A stretch of DNA of 9,942 bases from NCBI GenBank assembly GCA_003521815.1, contig DPHE01000102.1, positions 21,912 to 31,853 of the forward strand, written 5' to 3'. This document shows, piece after piece, positions 1 to 6,875 of the stretch (positions are counted from its first letter, which is position 1; every line of letters starts with the position of its first letter). Below the pieces are notes generated by a model. The model ran no database searches. It was given only the letters and a program-made list of their open reading frames with translations, and had not been told where the DNA came from. This stretch comes from Colwellia sp. (GTDB lineage: Bacteria; Pseudomonadota; Gammaproteobacteria; Enterobacterales; Alteromonadaceae). The position numbers were made by a program, and so were the translations under genes.

Positions 1-8
1 CTTTTACG

Positions 9-14
9 TATAAT
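9..14 (+). promoter_or_regulatory. Possible -10 box of a pyrG promoter
   Basis: A perfect TATAAT lies at 9-14. Its -35 partner would fall at or before the window edge, so the promoter cannot be verified. If used, transcription would start near base 21 and give pyrG a leader of about 137 bases. Basis: the hexamer is visible; its use is inference. AT-rich DNA yields such hexamers by chance. Confidence 0.3.
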
Positions 15-59
15 GTTTTCCCGTCCTGCTTTATTTACATTTACCTTGCCTTTTATTCG

Positions 60-86
60 TTTTTTAGTGCTTTTTTAACTAAAAAA
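60..86. repeat. Inverted repeat in the pyrG leader
   Basis: TTTTTTAGT at 60-68 is complementary to ACTAAAAAA at 78-86, giving a 9-bp stem with a 9-base loop. The T-run is on the upstream arm, so on the + strand this is not a normal intrinsic terminator. Read on the - strand it has A-run, stem, T-run order and could end transcription entering from the right, but no - strand gene is present. It may be only a consequence of the A/T tracts. Confidence 0.35.
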
Positions 87-157
87 AAGGTAGTTACTGG
101 TATTCATACTGTAAATATAAAGCGCAAAATTTCAGTTTTCCTTACATCGGTGTAGAC

Positions 158-1795
158 ATGACAACTAGATATATTTTTGTTACTGGCGGCGTAGTTTCGT
201 CTCTTGGTAAAGGTATTGCCGCAGCATCTTTGGCGGCAATTCTTGAAGCGCGTGGTTTAAAAGTAACCATGTTAAAACTTGACCCTTATATTAATGTTGA
301 TCCAGGCACCATGAGCCCAATACAACATGGTGAAGTTTTTGTTACCGAAGATGGCGCAGAAACAGATCTTGATTTAGGTCATTATGAACGTTTTATTCGT
401 ACCAAAATGACTAAACGTAATAACTTTACGTCGGGTCGAATTTACCAAGATGTTTTAGCTCGGGAACGCAAAGGTGAATTTTTAGGCGCTACAATCCAAG
501 TTATTCCTCATATCACTAACGATATTAAACGTCGTATTGTTGAAGGTGCAGAAGGTTATGATATCGCTATGGTTGAAATAGGCGGTACGGTTGGTGATAT
601 GGAATCACAGCCTTTCTTAGAAGCTATTCGTCAATTGGCATTAGAGGTTGGTCGTGATCGCGCTATGTTTATGCATCTTACGTTAGTGCCATATTTGGCC
701 GCTGCGGGTGAAATCAAAACTAAGCCAACACAACACTCAGTAAAAGATTTGCGTTCTATTGGTATTTTACCTGATATTTTAGTGTGTCGTTCAGACAGAG
801 CTATCCCTAACGCGGAACGTGCTAAAATTTCACTATTCACTAATGTTGAAGAAAAAGCGGTTGTGTCAATGCGTGATGTTGACAGTATTTATAAAATACC
901 AGCGTTATTAAAAGCACAAGGTACTGATGAAATAGTGGTTAAACGCTTTGGATTAGATGTACCTGAAGCGGACTTAACTGAATGGGAACAAGTACTTTAT
1001 CATGAAGCGAATCCTAAAGGTGAAGTCACTATTGGTATGGTAGGTAAGTACACTGAATTACCAGACGCTTATAAATCAGTAAACGAAGCATTAAAACATG
1101 CAGGCCTTAAAAACCAATTAACCGTTAATATCAAATACGTTGACTCGCAAGATTTAGAAGTCAAAGGCATTGACATTTTAGCTGACCTTGATGCGATATT
1201 AGTACCAGGCGGTTTTGGTGAACGTGGTGTTGAAGGTAAAATTCTAGCAGCACAATATGCGCGTGAAAATAAAGTCCCTTATTTAGGGATCTGTTTAGGT
1301 ATGCAGGTAGCATTAATTGAATTCGCGCGTAATGTTGCCGGATTAACTGATGCGCACAGTACTGAATTTAATGCTGAAACACCGTACCCAGTGGTGGGTT
1401 TAATCAGCGAGTGGCTTGATGACGAAGGCCAAATTGAGTACCGAAGCGAGCAATCAGATTTAGGCGGAACAATGCGTTTAGGTTCACAATTGTGTCACTT
1501 GGTAAAAGGTACCAAGGCTTGCGACGTATATGGTAGTGAAACAATCAATGAGAGACACCGTCATCGTTATGAGGTAAATAATAACTACCGTGAACAATTA
1601 AGTAACGCTGGTCTAGTGTTCTCGGGGTTATCAACCGATAAAAGTTTAGTTGAGGTGATTGAAATTCCGGATCACCCATGGTTTATTGCGGGACAGTTCC
1701 ATCCTGAGTTTAATTCAACTCCACGTGATGGACATCCATTATTTGAAAGCTTTGTTGCTGCTTCTTTTGAACATCAAAAAAAGCAATCGAGCTAA
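158..1795 (+). CDS. pyrG: CTP synthase (glutamine-hydrolysing)
   Basis: Cytosolic enzyme of pyrimidine nucleotide synthesis that makes CTP from UTP, ATP and glutamine. The 545 residues equal the E. coli length. The N-terminal synthetase domain (about 1-266) carries the P-loop-like segment GGVVSSLGKG at 10-19 and the metal-site residues D72 and E140 (IGGTVGDMES follows). The class-I glutamine amidotransferase domain (about 287-540) has the oxyanion segment PGGFGERG at 350-357, the nucleophile C379 in GICLGMQ, and H515/E517 in QFHPEF. All catalytic residues are present. The ATG at 158 gives the family N-terminus MTTRYIFVTGG. The Shine-Dalgarno is weak, with no clear GGAG before the start. A terminator follows the stop, so transcription is probably separate from eno. 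Confidence 0.98.
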   Translation: MTTRYIFVTGGVVSSLGKGIAAASLAAILEARGLKVTMLKLDPYINVDPGTMSPIQHGEVFVTEDGAETDLDLGHYERFIRTKMTKRNNFTSGRIYQDVLARERKGEFLGATIQVIPHITNDIKRRIVEGAEGYDIAMVEIGGTVGDMESQPFLEAIRQLALEVGRDRAMFMHLTLVPYLAAAGEIKTKPTQHSVKDLRSIGILPDILVCRSDRAIPNAERAKISLFTNVEEKAVVSMRDVDSIYKIPALLKAQGTDEIVVKRFGLDVPEADLTEWEQVLYHEANPKGEVTIGMVGKYTELPDAYKSVNEALKHAGLKNQLTVNIKYVDSQDLEVKGIDILADLDAILVPGGFGERGVEGKILAAQYARENKVPYLGICLGMQVALIEFARNVAGLTDAHSTEFNAETPYPVVGLISEWLDDEGQIEYRSEQSDLGGTMRLGSQLCHLVKGTKACDVYGSETINERHRHRYEVNNNYREQLSNAGLVFSGLSTDKSLVEVIEIPDHPWFIAGQFHPEFNSTPRDGHPLFESFVAASFEHQKKQSS

Positions 1796-1810
1796 CTCAA
1801 TCGCAATGAT

Positions 1811-1840
1811 AAACCGTAGCCCTGTGCTGCGGTTTTTGTT
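1811..1840 (+). terminator. Intrinsic terminator after pyrG
   Basis: AAACCGTAGC (1811-1820) pairs with GCTGCGGTTT (1826-1835). This is a 10-bp stem with one T-G wobble and a CCTGT loop, followed by a T-rich run (TTTTTGTTT, counting the end of the stem). It begins 16 bases after the pyrG stop. It should separate pyrG from eno, at least partly. The structure is visible; the efficiency is not known. Confidence 0.8.
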
Positions 1841-1896
1841 TAAAGATAAGAATTGAAGCAAAAAATTTAAATTTAACCTTCTATATAGGAAAAATA

Positions 1897-3195
1897 ATGT
1901 CAAACATTAGTAAAATTTTAGCACGTGAAATCATGGATTCTCGCGGAAACCCAACAGTTGAAGCCGATGTGTATCTAGAGTCAGGCGCCTTTGGTCGTGC
2001 AGCTGCTCCTTCTGGTGCATCAACAGGCTCACGTGAAGCATTAGAATTACGTGATGGTGATAAAGCGCGTTACTTAGGTAAAGGTGTATTAAACGCTGTT
2101 GCCGCTATTCGTAATAACATTACGCCTGCACTAATTGGCCAAAACGCTTTAGAGCAAGCGAACATTGATCAAATCATGATTGATTTAGATGGCACTGAAA
2201 ACAAAGAACAGTTTGGTGCAAATGCCATCTTAGCTGTTTCATTAGCGGTTGCTAAAGCGGCTGCAGTAGATAAAGGCGTTCAGTTATTTGAACATATCGC
2301 TGACTTAAACGGTACTCCAGGTGTTTACTCTTTACCATTGCCAATGATGAACATCATCAATGGTGGTGAACATGCTGATAACAACGTTGATATCCAAGAA
2401 TTTATGATTCAACCTGTTGGTGCAGATAGTTTTAAAGAAGCTTTACGTATGGGTGCTGAAATTTTTCACGCACTTAAAAAAGTATTATCTTCTAAAGGCT
2501 TAAATACAGCGGTTGGTGATGAAGGTGGTTTTGCACCTGATTTAGCATCTAATGCTGATGCATTAGCCGTAATCAAAGAAGCTGTTGCAGCGGCAGGTTA
2601 CGAACTAGGTAAAGACGTTACGTTAGCGATGGATTGTGCGGCTTCTGAGTTTTACGACGCAGACAAAGGTATTTATGATCTTAAAGGTGAAGGCAAGCAA
2701 TTTACAGCTAACGAATTCTCTGATTTCTTAGCGTCACTTTGTGAAGAATACCCAATCGTTTCAATTGAAGATGGCTTAGATGAGTCTGATTGGGATGGTT
2801 TTAAATACCAAACTGATTTACTTGGCGATAAAGTTCAAATCGTTGGTGATGATTTATTCGTTACAAACACCAAGATCTTAGCTCGTGGTATTGAGAATGG
2901 TATTGGTAACTCTATCTTAATCAAATTCAACCAAATCGGTTCTTTAACTGAAACATTAGCTGCTATTAAAATGGCGAAAGATGCTGGTTTTACTGCTGTT
3001 ATTTCACATCGTAGCGGCGAAACTGAAGATGCAACAATTGCTGATTTAGCGGTTGGTACTGCTGCAGGCCAAATCAAAACTGGTTCTTTATGTCGTTCTG
3101 ATCGTGTTTCTAAGTACAACCAATTGTTACGTATTGAAGAATCATTAGGCGACAAAGCTATCTTTAACGGTTTGTCTGAAGTTAAAGGTCAATAA
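1897..3195 (+). CDS. eno: Enolase (phosphopyruvate hydratase)
   Basis: Glycolytic enzyme interconverting 2-phosphoglycerate and phosphoenolpyruvate; in many gammaproteobacteria it is also an RNA-degradosome partner of RNase E. At 432 residues it has the E. coli length. The N-terminal domain begins with the family pattern around REIMDSRGNPTVE (10-22) and the flexible loop SGASTG at 39-44. The barrel domain has the catalytic E209 in VGDEGGFAPD, metal ligands D246, E291 (SIEDGLDE) and D318 (GDDLF), the catalytic K343 in the signature LIKFNQIGSLTET, and H371 in ISHRSGETED. No key residue is missing. An AGGA at 1887-1890, 6 bases before the ATG, sets the start. No convincing promoter was found in the 56 bases between the upstream terminator and the start, so its promoter may be weak or overlap the pyrG end. 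Confidence 0.98.
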   Translation: MSNISKILAREIMDSRGNPTVEADVYLESGAFGRAAAPSGASTGSREALELRDGDKARYLGKGVLNAVAAIRNNITPALIGQNALEQANIDQIMIDLDGTENKEQFGANAILAVSLAVAKAAAVDKGVQLFEHIADLNGTPGVYSLPLPMMNIINGGEHADNNVDIQEFMIQPVGADSFKEALRMGAEIFHALKKVLSSKGLNTAVGDEGGFAPDLASNADALAVIKEAVAAAGYELGKDVTLAMDCAASEFYDADKGIYDLKGEGKQFTANEFSDFLASLCEEYPIVSIEDGLDESDWDGFKYQTDLLGDKVQIVGDDLFVTNTKILARGIENGIGNSILIKFNQIGSLTETLAAIKMAKDAGFTAVISHRSGETEDATIADLAVGTAAGQIKTGSLCRSDRVSKYNQLLRIEESLGDKAIFNGLSEVKGQ

Positions 3196-3240
3196 TCTCT
3201 TAGCTAAATGTTAATCATTTAGAGTCAAAAATAAGAGTAA

Positions 3241-3277
3241 AAATAAAAACCGAGCCACTATGACTCGGTTTTTATTT
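3241..3277. terminator. Strong terminator after eno
   Basis: AAATAAAAACCGAG (3241-3254) and CTCGGTTTTTATTT (3264-3277) form a perfect 14-bp stem with a 9-base loop. The GC-rich core is flanked by an A-run on the left arm and a T-run on the right arm, so it could work in both directions. It starts 45 bases after the eno stop and separates eno from the unknown gene that follows. Confidence 0.88.
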
Positions 3278-3285
3278 ATCTGGCA

Positions 3286-3315
3286 TTGTATCTTTTTACC
3301 ACAATCAAGTATGCT
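3286..3315 (+). promoter_or_regulatory. Weak candidate promoter for the gene at 3364
   Basis: TTGTAT (3286-3291), an 18-base spacer and TATGCT (3310-3315) form a poor match to a sigma-70 promoter. The reason to look here is that a strong terminator lies just upstream and a lone gene just downstream, so some promoter must be in the 86 bases between them. The actual boxes may differ. Confidence 0.25.
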
Positions 3316-3363
3316 TAGTTATATTGTTAATAAAATCAGTGATAAGCAGTAACTTTATTTGTA

Positions 3364-4011
3364 ATGTCTCAAAATACGCTGTGGCAAACCAATAAGCAAA
3401 ACAATGATTTTGCAGAGTTATGTAATGCGCTTTATGAGCGAGAAATACACTTGCTTGCCAATGCTGATGTCACCAGTGTTCAAAACATACAGGGACGTTT
3501 GAACAGCTTATCTTATTATATCAACCGTACAGCCAATTTAATGGTAAACGTAAATGACTTAGGTTTATCGCCACTCTCCCTAGATGTTCAAAATGCGACT
3601 TGGTCAGCTAAACAGGCGAGTAAGTTGTCAGTGTTAGCGCAAAATGAGCAAGATGTATTTTCATGGTATTTAGCGCTAATAAAACAAACAAATAAGGTTT
3701 CATTAGGTTTAATCGTCCCAATACTAAAAGCGGATCATATTGTTTTAGATAGTATTGATCGTATTGATACAGAAAAAAAACGCATTCATACCAATGTTGC
3801 AGGTTGGTTTTCGTTAAAAGAGAACAAGGCTAATCACTCTTCACATTTATTAAAACCGACAAAAAAAGTGATGCTTGCTGCCTGTGCTGGACATCAATGG
3901 CAAAGCTGCACGAATACTACTAAATTAAGACCCATGATACCAAGTTTACGAGAATTATTAATTTCTTGTGCTATTGACTGGAAAAATTTCAAGCAACCTT
4001 TAGCTTTATAA
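3364..4011 (+). CDS. Conserved-looking hypothetical protein between eno and ftsB
   Basis: I do not recognise this 215-residue protein. It has no signal peptide and no clear membrane span, so it is probably cytosolic. The first 110 residues look mainly helical and polar. The C-terminal half has a small Cys/His cluster, C174-x2-H177-x4-C182, followed by the hydrophobic helix-like segment PSLRELLISCAIDWKNF at 193-209. This ending resembles a conserved domain tail rather than random sequence. The ATG at 3364 has only a weak AAGCAG-like ribosome site. An isolated unit is likely: a strong terminator ends eno upstream, and the ftsB promoter follows downstream. Codon use and base composition look like the neighbours, so recent transfer is not suggested. 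The first six residues match the start of E. coli RpoS as I recall it, but nothing sigma-like follows. The long open frame and the protein's composition support a real gene; no function can be given. Confidence 0.85.
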   Translation: MSQNTLWQTNKQNNDFAELCNALYEREIHLLANADVTSVQNIQGRLNSLSYYINRTANLMVNVNDLGLSPLSLDVQNATWSAKQASKLSVLAQNEQDVFSWYLALIKQTNKVSLGLIVPILKADHIVLDSIDRIDTEKKRIHTNVAGWFSLKENKANHSSHLLKPTKKVMLAACAGHQWQSCTNTTKLRPMIPSLRELLISCAIDWKNFKQPLAL

Positions 4012-4022
4012 CTCTTCAATCA

Positions 4023-4041
4023 ACGCCTTGCCTAAGGACGT
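4023..4041 (+). terminator. Weak hairpin after the hypothetical gene
   Basis: ACG-CCTT (4023-4029) pairs with AAGG-CGT (4034-4041) around a GCCT loop, with one bulged A at 4038. The hairpin is followed by a short T-rich stretch (TTTCT). It lies 12 bases past the stop. The stem is short and the T-run poor, so it may not terminate efficiently. Confidence 0.25.
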
Positions 4042-4092
4042 TTCTAATTCCAGCTTAATTCTGCATTTTGAAGTAACTTGGGTATATAAACA

Positions 4093-4120
4093 TTTACACA
4101 CTGTTTAAGGCTTATATAAT
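4093..4120 (+). promoter_or_regulatory. Sigma-70-type promoter of the ftsB-ispD-ispF operon
   Basis: TTTACA (4093-4098) and a perfect TATAAT (4115-4120) are separated by 16 bases, close to consensus. The next six bases are GGGGCC, a very G/C-rich discriminator, and the start point should fall near 4127, about 32 bases before ftsB. This is the best promoter in the window and sits in the largest gap before the compact gene array. Known biology: G/C-rich discriminators are common at promoters inhibited by ppGpp/DksA; that this one is so regulated is inference. Confidence 0.75.
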
Positions 4121-4125
4121 GGGGC

Positions 4126-4137
4126 CACTATATAGTG
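4126..4137. repeat. 12-bp palindrome at the expected transcription start
   Basis: CACTATATAGTG at 4126-4137 is a perfect palindrome lying directly over the predicted +1 of the ftsB promoter. It could be an operator for a dimeric repressor. With no loop it is not a good RNA hairpin. Its AT-rich core makes chance occurrence possible, and no known operator is matched. Confidence 0.4.
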
Positions 4138-4158
4138 ATTATTGTTTTTTAGGTAACC

Positions 4159-4473
4159 ATGCGAGCATTTACACTACTTTTGCTAATTTTTTTGGGGGTA
4201 TTACAATACCGACTTTGGTTTGGTAAAAACAGTGTGCCTGATTATTTTGCCTTACAAGAAGATGTAATTCGTCAACAACAAGTCAATGAAGAATTAAAAC
4301 AGCGTAATAAATTGCTTTACGCCGATACTGACGACTTAAAATTAGGGACAGAAGCGATTGAAGAGCGTGCGCGAAATGAACTAGGTATGATCAAAGAAAA
4401 TGAAACATTTTTTCGTCTTATTCCAAGTAAAAATAAAGTCAGTCAAGAACCTCAGATTAAAGGAACTCGGTAG
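4159..4473 (+). CDS. ftsB: Cell division protein FtsB
   Basis: Small bitopic inner-membrane protein of the FtsQ-FtsB-FtsL divisome subcomplex, needed for septal peptidoglycan synthesis. Its 104 residues match the usual length (about 103 in E. coli). A short N-terminus leads into one transmembrane helix at about 3-21 (AFTLLLLIFLGVLQYRLWF), then a periplasmic coiled coil at about 29-62 rich in Gln, Glu, Asn and Leu. The family's C-terminal motif EAIEERARNELGMIKENE spans 65-82. AGGT at 4151-4154, five bases before the ATG, fixes the start. It is first in the operon, and the ispD start lies two bases past its stop. This placement ahead of ispD is standard in gammaproteobacteria. Confidence 0.96.
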   Translation: MRAFTLLLLIFLGVLQYRLWFGKNSVPDYFALQEDVIRQQQVNEELKQRNKLLYADTDDLKLGTEAIEERARNELGMIKENETFFRLIPSKNKVSQEPQIKGTR

Positions 4474-4475
4474 TT

Positions 4476-5231
4476 GTGATTAAGAAAACTCAAGACGATA
4501 AGCAATTTGTGGTCATTGTTCCAGCAGCCGGCGTAGGTAAACGCATGTTAGCGTCGTGTCCCAAGCAGTATCTAGAAATTAATAACCTGAGTATCTTAAC
4601 ACATACGACTAAGCGCTTATTAAGCCATCCTAAAATTACAAAAATTATTATAGTGTTGAGTGATGACGATGAATATTTTACACAAACAGAGTTAGCTGAT
4701 AATACAAATATTATCAGAGTCTCAGGTGGGAAAGAACGGGTAGACTCTGTATTAAATGGATTACAGACTATTGATGATCAAAGGTACCCTTGGGTTTTGG
4801 TACACGATGCCGCTCGGCCTTGCATTACTCACGATGATATTGATAACGTAATTGAACAATGTATCGAGAATGATTGTGGTGGTTTATTAGCGGCACAAGT
4901 GGTTGATACGATAAAAAAGAACAGTCAAAACCACCAAAATACTGTTGATATCACCATAGAACGAAACGATTTATGGCATGCGTATACGCCACAAATGTAT
5001 AAAACAGTTGAGTTAAAGCAAGCAATCGAGCAGGCGCTAGAACAGGGGTTAGAGATTACGGATGAATCTTCAGCTATCGAATTAGCGGGCTTACCCAGCT
5101 TACTTATTCTAGGGCGTCGCGATAATATTAAAATAACGCGCCCTGAAGATATTACCTTAGCTACTTTCTACCTAGACCAGCAAAAACTAGAACAATATAA
5201 GTTAGATAAACAAAAGCTAAAGCAACAATAG
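4476..5231 (+). CDS. ispD: 2-C-methyl-D-erythritol 4-phosphate cytidylyltransferase
   Basis: Third step of the MEP isoprenoid pathway: couples methylerythritol phosphate with CTP to give CDP-ME. The start is a GTG at 4476, two bases after the ftsB stop, with AAGGA at 4460-4464 inside the ftsB end as ribosome site, so translation is probably coupled. Motifs run in order: VPAAGVGKRM at 15-24 (R23), CPKQYL at 28-33 (K30), VHDAARPC at 109-116, R163 in IERNDLWHAYTPQ, TDESSAIE at 195-202, and K219 in DNIKITRPED. All catalytic positions known from E. coli IspD are present. The protein has 251 residues against about 236 in E. coli. The excess is a Lys/Gln-rich tail from residue 234 that looks like a degenerate 10-residue tandem repeat. 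Its substrate CTP is the product of PyrG. Confidence 0.97.
   Translation: MIKKTQDDKQFVVIVPAAGVGKRMLASCPKQYLEINNLSILTHTTKRLLSHPKITKIIIVLSDDDEYFTQTELADNTNIIRVSGGKERVDSVLNGLQTIDDQRYPWVLVHDAARPCITHDDIDNVIEQCIENDCGGLLAAQVVDTIKKNSQNHQNTVDITIERNDLWHAYTPQMYKTVELKQAIEQALEQGLEITDESSAIELAGLPSLLILGRRDNIKITRPEDITLATFYLDQQKLEQYKLDKQKLKQQ
5175..5228 (+). repeat. Degenerate 30-bp tandem repeat at the ispD 3' end
   Basis: Codons from 5175 encode DQQKLEQYKL and those from 5205 encode DKQKLKQQ before the stop, so the two units are in register. The 15-base cores at 5181-5195 and 5211-5225 agree at 12 of 15 bases by direct reading. The second unit is cut short by the TAG. The tail lies beyond the last conserved IspD motif. 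Confidence 0.55.
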
Positions 5232-5253
5232 TATAAAAAAAAGAGAATAAAAT

Positions 5254-5766
5254 ATGCGAATAGGACATGGTTTTGATGTGCATAAATTTGGTGGGCAAGG
5301 ACCTCTAATGTTAGCGGGTGTTGCAGTGCCATACGATAAAGGTTTTATTGCTCATTCCGATGGTGATGTTGCCATTCATGCGCTGTGTGATGCTATTCTA
5401 GGAGCACTTTGTTTAGGTGATATTGGTAATCACTTTCCTGACAATGATGATCAGTATAAAAATATTTCAAGCAGAATATTATTACGTCATGTTGTCAGTT
5501 TAATGAATAAAAAAGGTTATCAAATAGGGAATGGAGATGTAACCATAGTAGCGCAAGCGCCCAAAATGTCACCGTACTTAACCGCTATGCGAACTTTTTT
5601 AAGTGAAGATCTACTCTGCGATATAGAACAAATTAATGTTAAAGCTACTACGACCGAGAAGCTTGGCTATACGGGGAGAAATGAAGGTGTTGCCGTCCAT
5701 TGTGTCGTGTTATTAACACCTAAATCTCGACCAATTACCCCCTTACAAGGGGTGAAAAATGTTTAG
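5254..5766 (+). CDS. ispF: 2-C-methyl-D-erythritol 2,4-cyclodiphosphate synthase
   Basis: Fifth step of the MEP pathway: cyclises CDP-ME 2-phosphate to MEcPP with release of CMP. The family works as a homotrimer with a metal site between subunits. The zinc ligands D8, H10 (GHGFDVHKF) and H42 (DVAIHALCDA) are present, as are HSDGD at 34-38, GDIGNHFPD at 55-63, and the T133-T134-E135 substrate segment in TTTEKLGYTGRNEG. The first 154 residues match the usual compact protein. A 16-residue tail (155-170) follows, so the 170 residues exceed the roughly 159 of E. coli. GAGA at 5243-5246 precedes the ATG by 7 bases. The 22-base gap after ispD fits an operon. The intervening kinase ispE is elsewhere, as is normal in this group. 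Confidence 0.97.
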   Translation: MRIGHGFDVHKFGGQGPLMLAGVAVPYDKGFIAHSDGDVAIHALCDAILGALCLGDIGNHFPDNDDQYKNISSRILLRHVVSLMNKKGYQIGNGDVTIVAQAPKMSPYLTAMRTFLSEDLLCDIEQINVKATTTEKLGYTGRNEGVAVHCVVLLTPKSRPITPLQGVKNV

Positions 5767-5805
5767 TGTAACTTTCAACGCAACGATACTAATTAGAGAT
5801 AAATA

Positions 5806-6867
5806 ATGGTACCTGAACTTACTTACTTATATGGTAAACCACAATCATCAGGACTACTTCGTAGTCAAAAAAGTGACTTCAAAGTATTTGAACAGTTGCC
5901 TTTTTCACCAATAGGGGAGGGGGAGCACTTATTTATTTATATTAGAAAAACAGGTGCTAATACTGTTTTTGTCGCTAGAGAGCTTGCTAAATATTTCAAA
6001 GTGAAAGAGCAGCTAGTATCCTATGCTGGCTTAAAAGATCGCTTTGCCGTAACAGAACAATGGTTTGGTGTGCATGTACCGGGTAAACAGGTCTATGACT
6101 TAAAAGACCTAACGATTGAAGGTGTTGAAGTACTCGAATATACAAGACATAATAAAAAATTACGTACAGGTGCCTTAACGGGTAATCGCTTTGAATTAAC
6201 CTTACGTAATGTTACTAATCTTCAAGCCTTGCATAACCGCTGGGAAGACATAGTCGAGCGAGGTGTGCCCAACTATTTTGGAGAGCAACGTTTTGGCATA
6301 GACGGTGGTAATATTGATAAAGCTTTAGCACTATTTTCAGGTACTAAAGTTAAAGATAAAAAGAAGCGTGGTATGTATTTATCCGCCGCAAGGTCGTGTA
6401 TTTTTAATGACATTATCAGTGAACGTATTAAGCAAAACACCTTTTCAACGCTGCAACAGGGCGATGTATTAATGCTAGCCGGTACGCAATCAGTATTTCA
6501 CCTTGATGAAGTAGATGATGCTATTGTGCAACGTTTCATTGATAAAGACGTTGATATTACCGCATCTATGTGGGGAGCAGGTGAGCTAATGACCAGCGCT
6601 GCTCCTGAAGAGTTAGAGCAAAATATTGGTAGCAAACATAACGAGTTTTCTGAAGGGTTGCCGCGCTTTGGCTTAAAGCAAGAACGCCGTCGTATTCGTT
6701 TAATCGTAAAAGAAGCTGATATTGAAGTTTTAATGCATGATCAAGAAAGTGACAATGCACTACCGTCAGTTAAAGTTAGCTTTATATTACCTGCAGGCTC
6801 CTATGCAACAACCGTATTGCGAGAGTTGATTGATTACCAAGACGGCACTCAAAGAGTTCAAAGCTAG
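5806..6867 (+). CDS. truD: tRNA pseudouridine(13) synthase TruD
   Basis: Isomerises uridine-13 of tRNA, notably tRNA-Glu, to pseudouridine. The 353 residues compare with about 349 in E. coli. The family N-terminus LTYLYGKPQSSGLLRS is at 5-20. The catalytic Asp is D78 in YAGLKDRFAVTEQW (73-86). The conserved N127 and F129 lie in LTGNRFELTL, followed by VPNYFGEQRFG at 154-164. The end of the catalytic fold has LPAGSYATTVLRELID. The middle part (about 165-310) should hold the TRUD insertion domain and is less conserved, as expected. AGAGA at 5795-5799 precedes the ATG. It follows ispF by 39 bases, and its stop codon lies inside the ribosome site of surE. Confidence 0.96.
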   Translation: MVPELTYLYGKPQSSGLLRSQKSDFKVFEQLPFSPIGEGEHLFIYIRKTGANTVFVARELAKYFKVKEQLVSYAGLKDRFAVTEQWFGVHVPGKQVYDLKDLTIEGVEVLEYTRHNKKLRTGALTGNRFELTLRNVTNLQALHNRWEDIVERGVPNYFGEQRFGIDGGNIDKALALFSGTKVKDKKKRGMYLSAARSCIFNDIISERIKQNTFSTLQQGDVLMLAGTQSVFHLDEVDDAIVQRFIDKDVDITASMWGAGELMTSAAPEELEQNIGSKHNEFSEGLPRFGLKQERRRIRLIVKEADIEVLMHDQESDNALPSVKVSFILPAGSYATTVLRELIDYQDGTQRVQS

Positions 6868-6869
6868 GA
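6866..6869 (+). promoter_or_regulatory. surE ribosome binding site overlapping the truD stop
   Basis: AGGA at 6866-6869 shares its first two bases with the TAG stop of truD (6865-6867) and lies 6 bases before the surE ATG. Ribosomes ending truD would therefore sit on the surE site, which suggests translational coupling. The overlap is visible; the coupling is inference. Confidence 0.6.
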
Positions 6870-6875
6870 TCAGAG

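Noticed and set aside
1..157. CTP-sensing attenuator of the kind known for pyrG in Gram-positive bacteria
   Set aside because: That mechanism needs a specific initially transcribed G/C run and a terminator hairpin in the leader. Neither is seen here.
2835..3155. A 106-codon open frame on the - strand inside eno
   Set aside because: It lies wholly within the highly conserved enolase coding sequence, has no ribosome site or promoter, and the translation resembles no protein. It is a shadow of the + strand codons.
3364..3381. MSQNTL start of the hypothetical protein resembling the E. coli RpoS N-terminus
   Set aside because: The match stops after six residues, and none of the sigma-factor regions follow. 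Chance similarity.
5737..5753. ACCCC/GGGGT hairpin at the end of ispF
   Set aside because: The stem is only five base pairs, lies inside the coding sequence, and is not followed by a T-run, so it is not a terminator.
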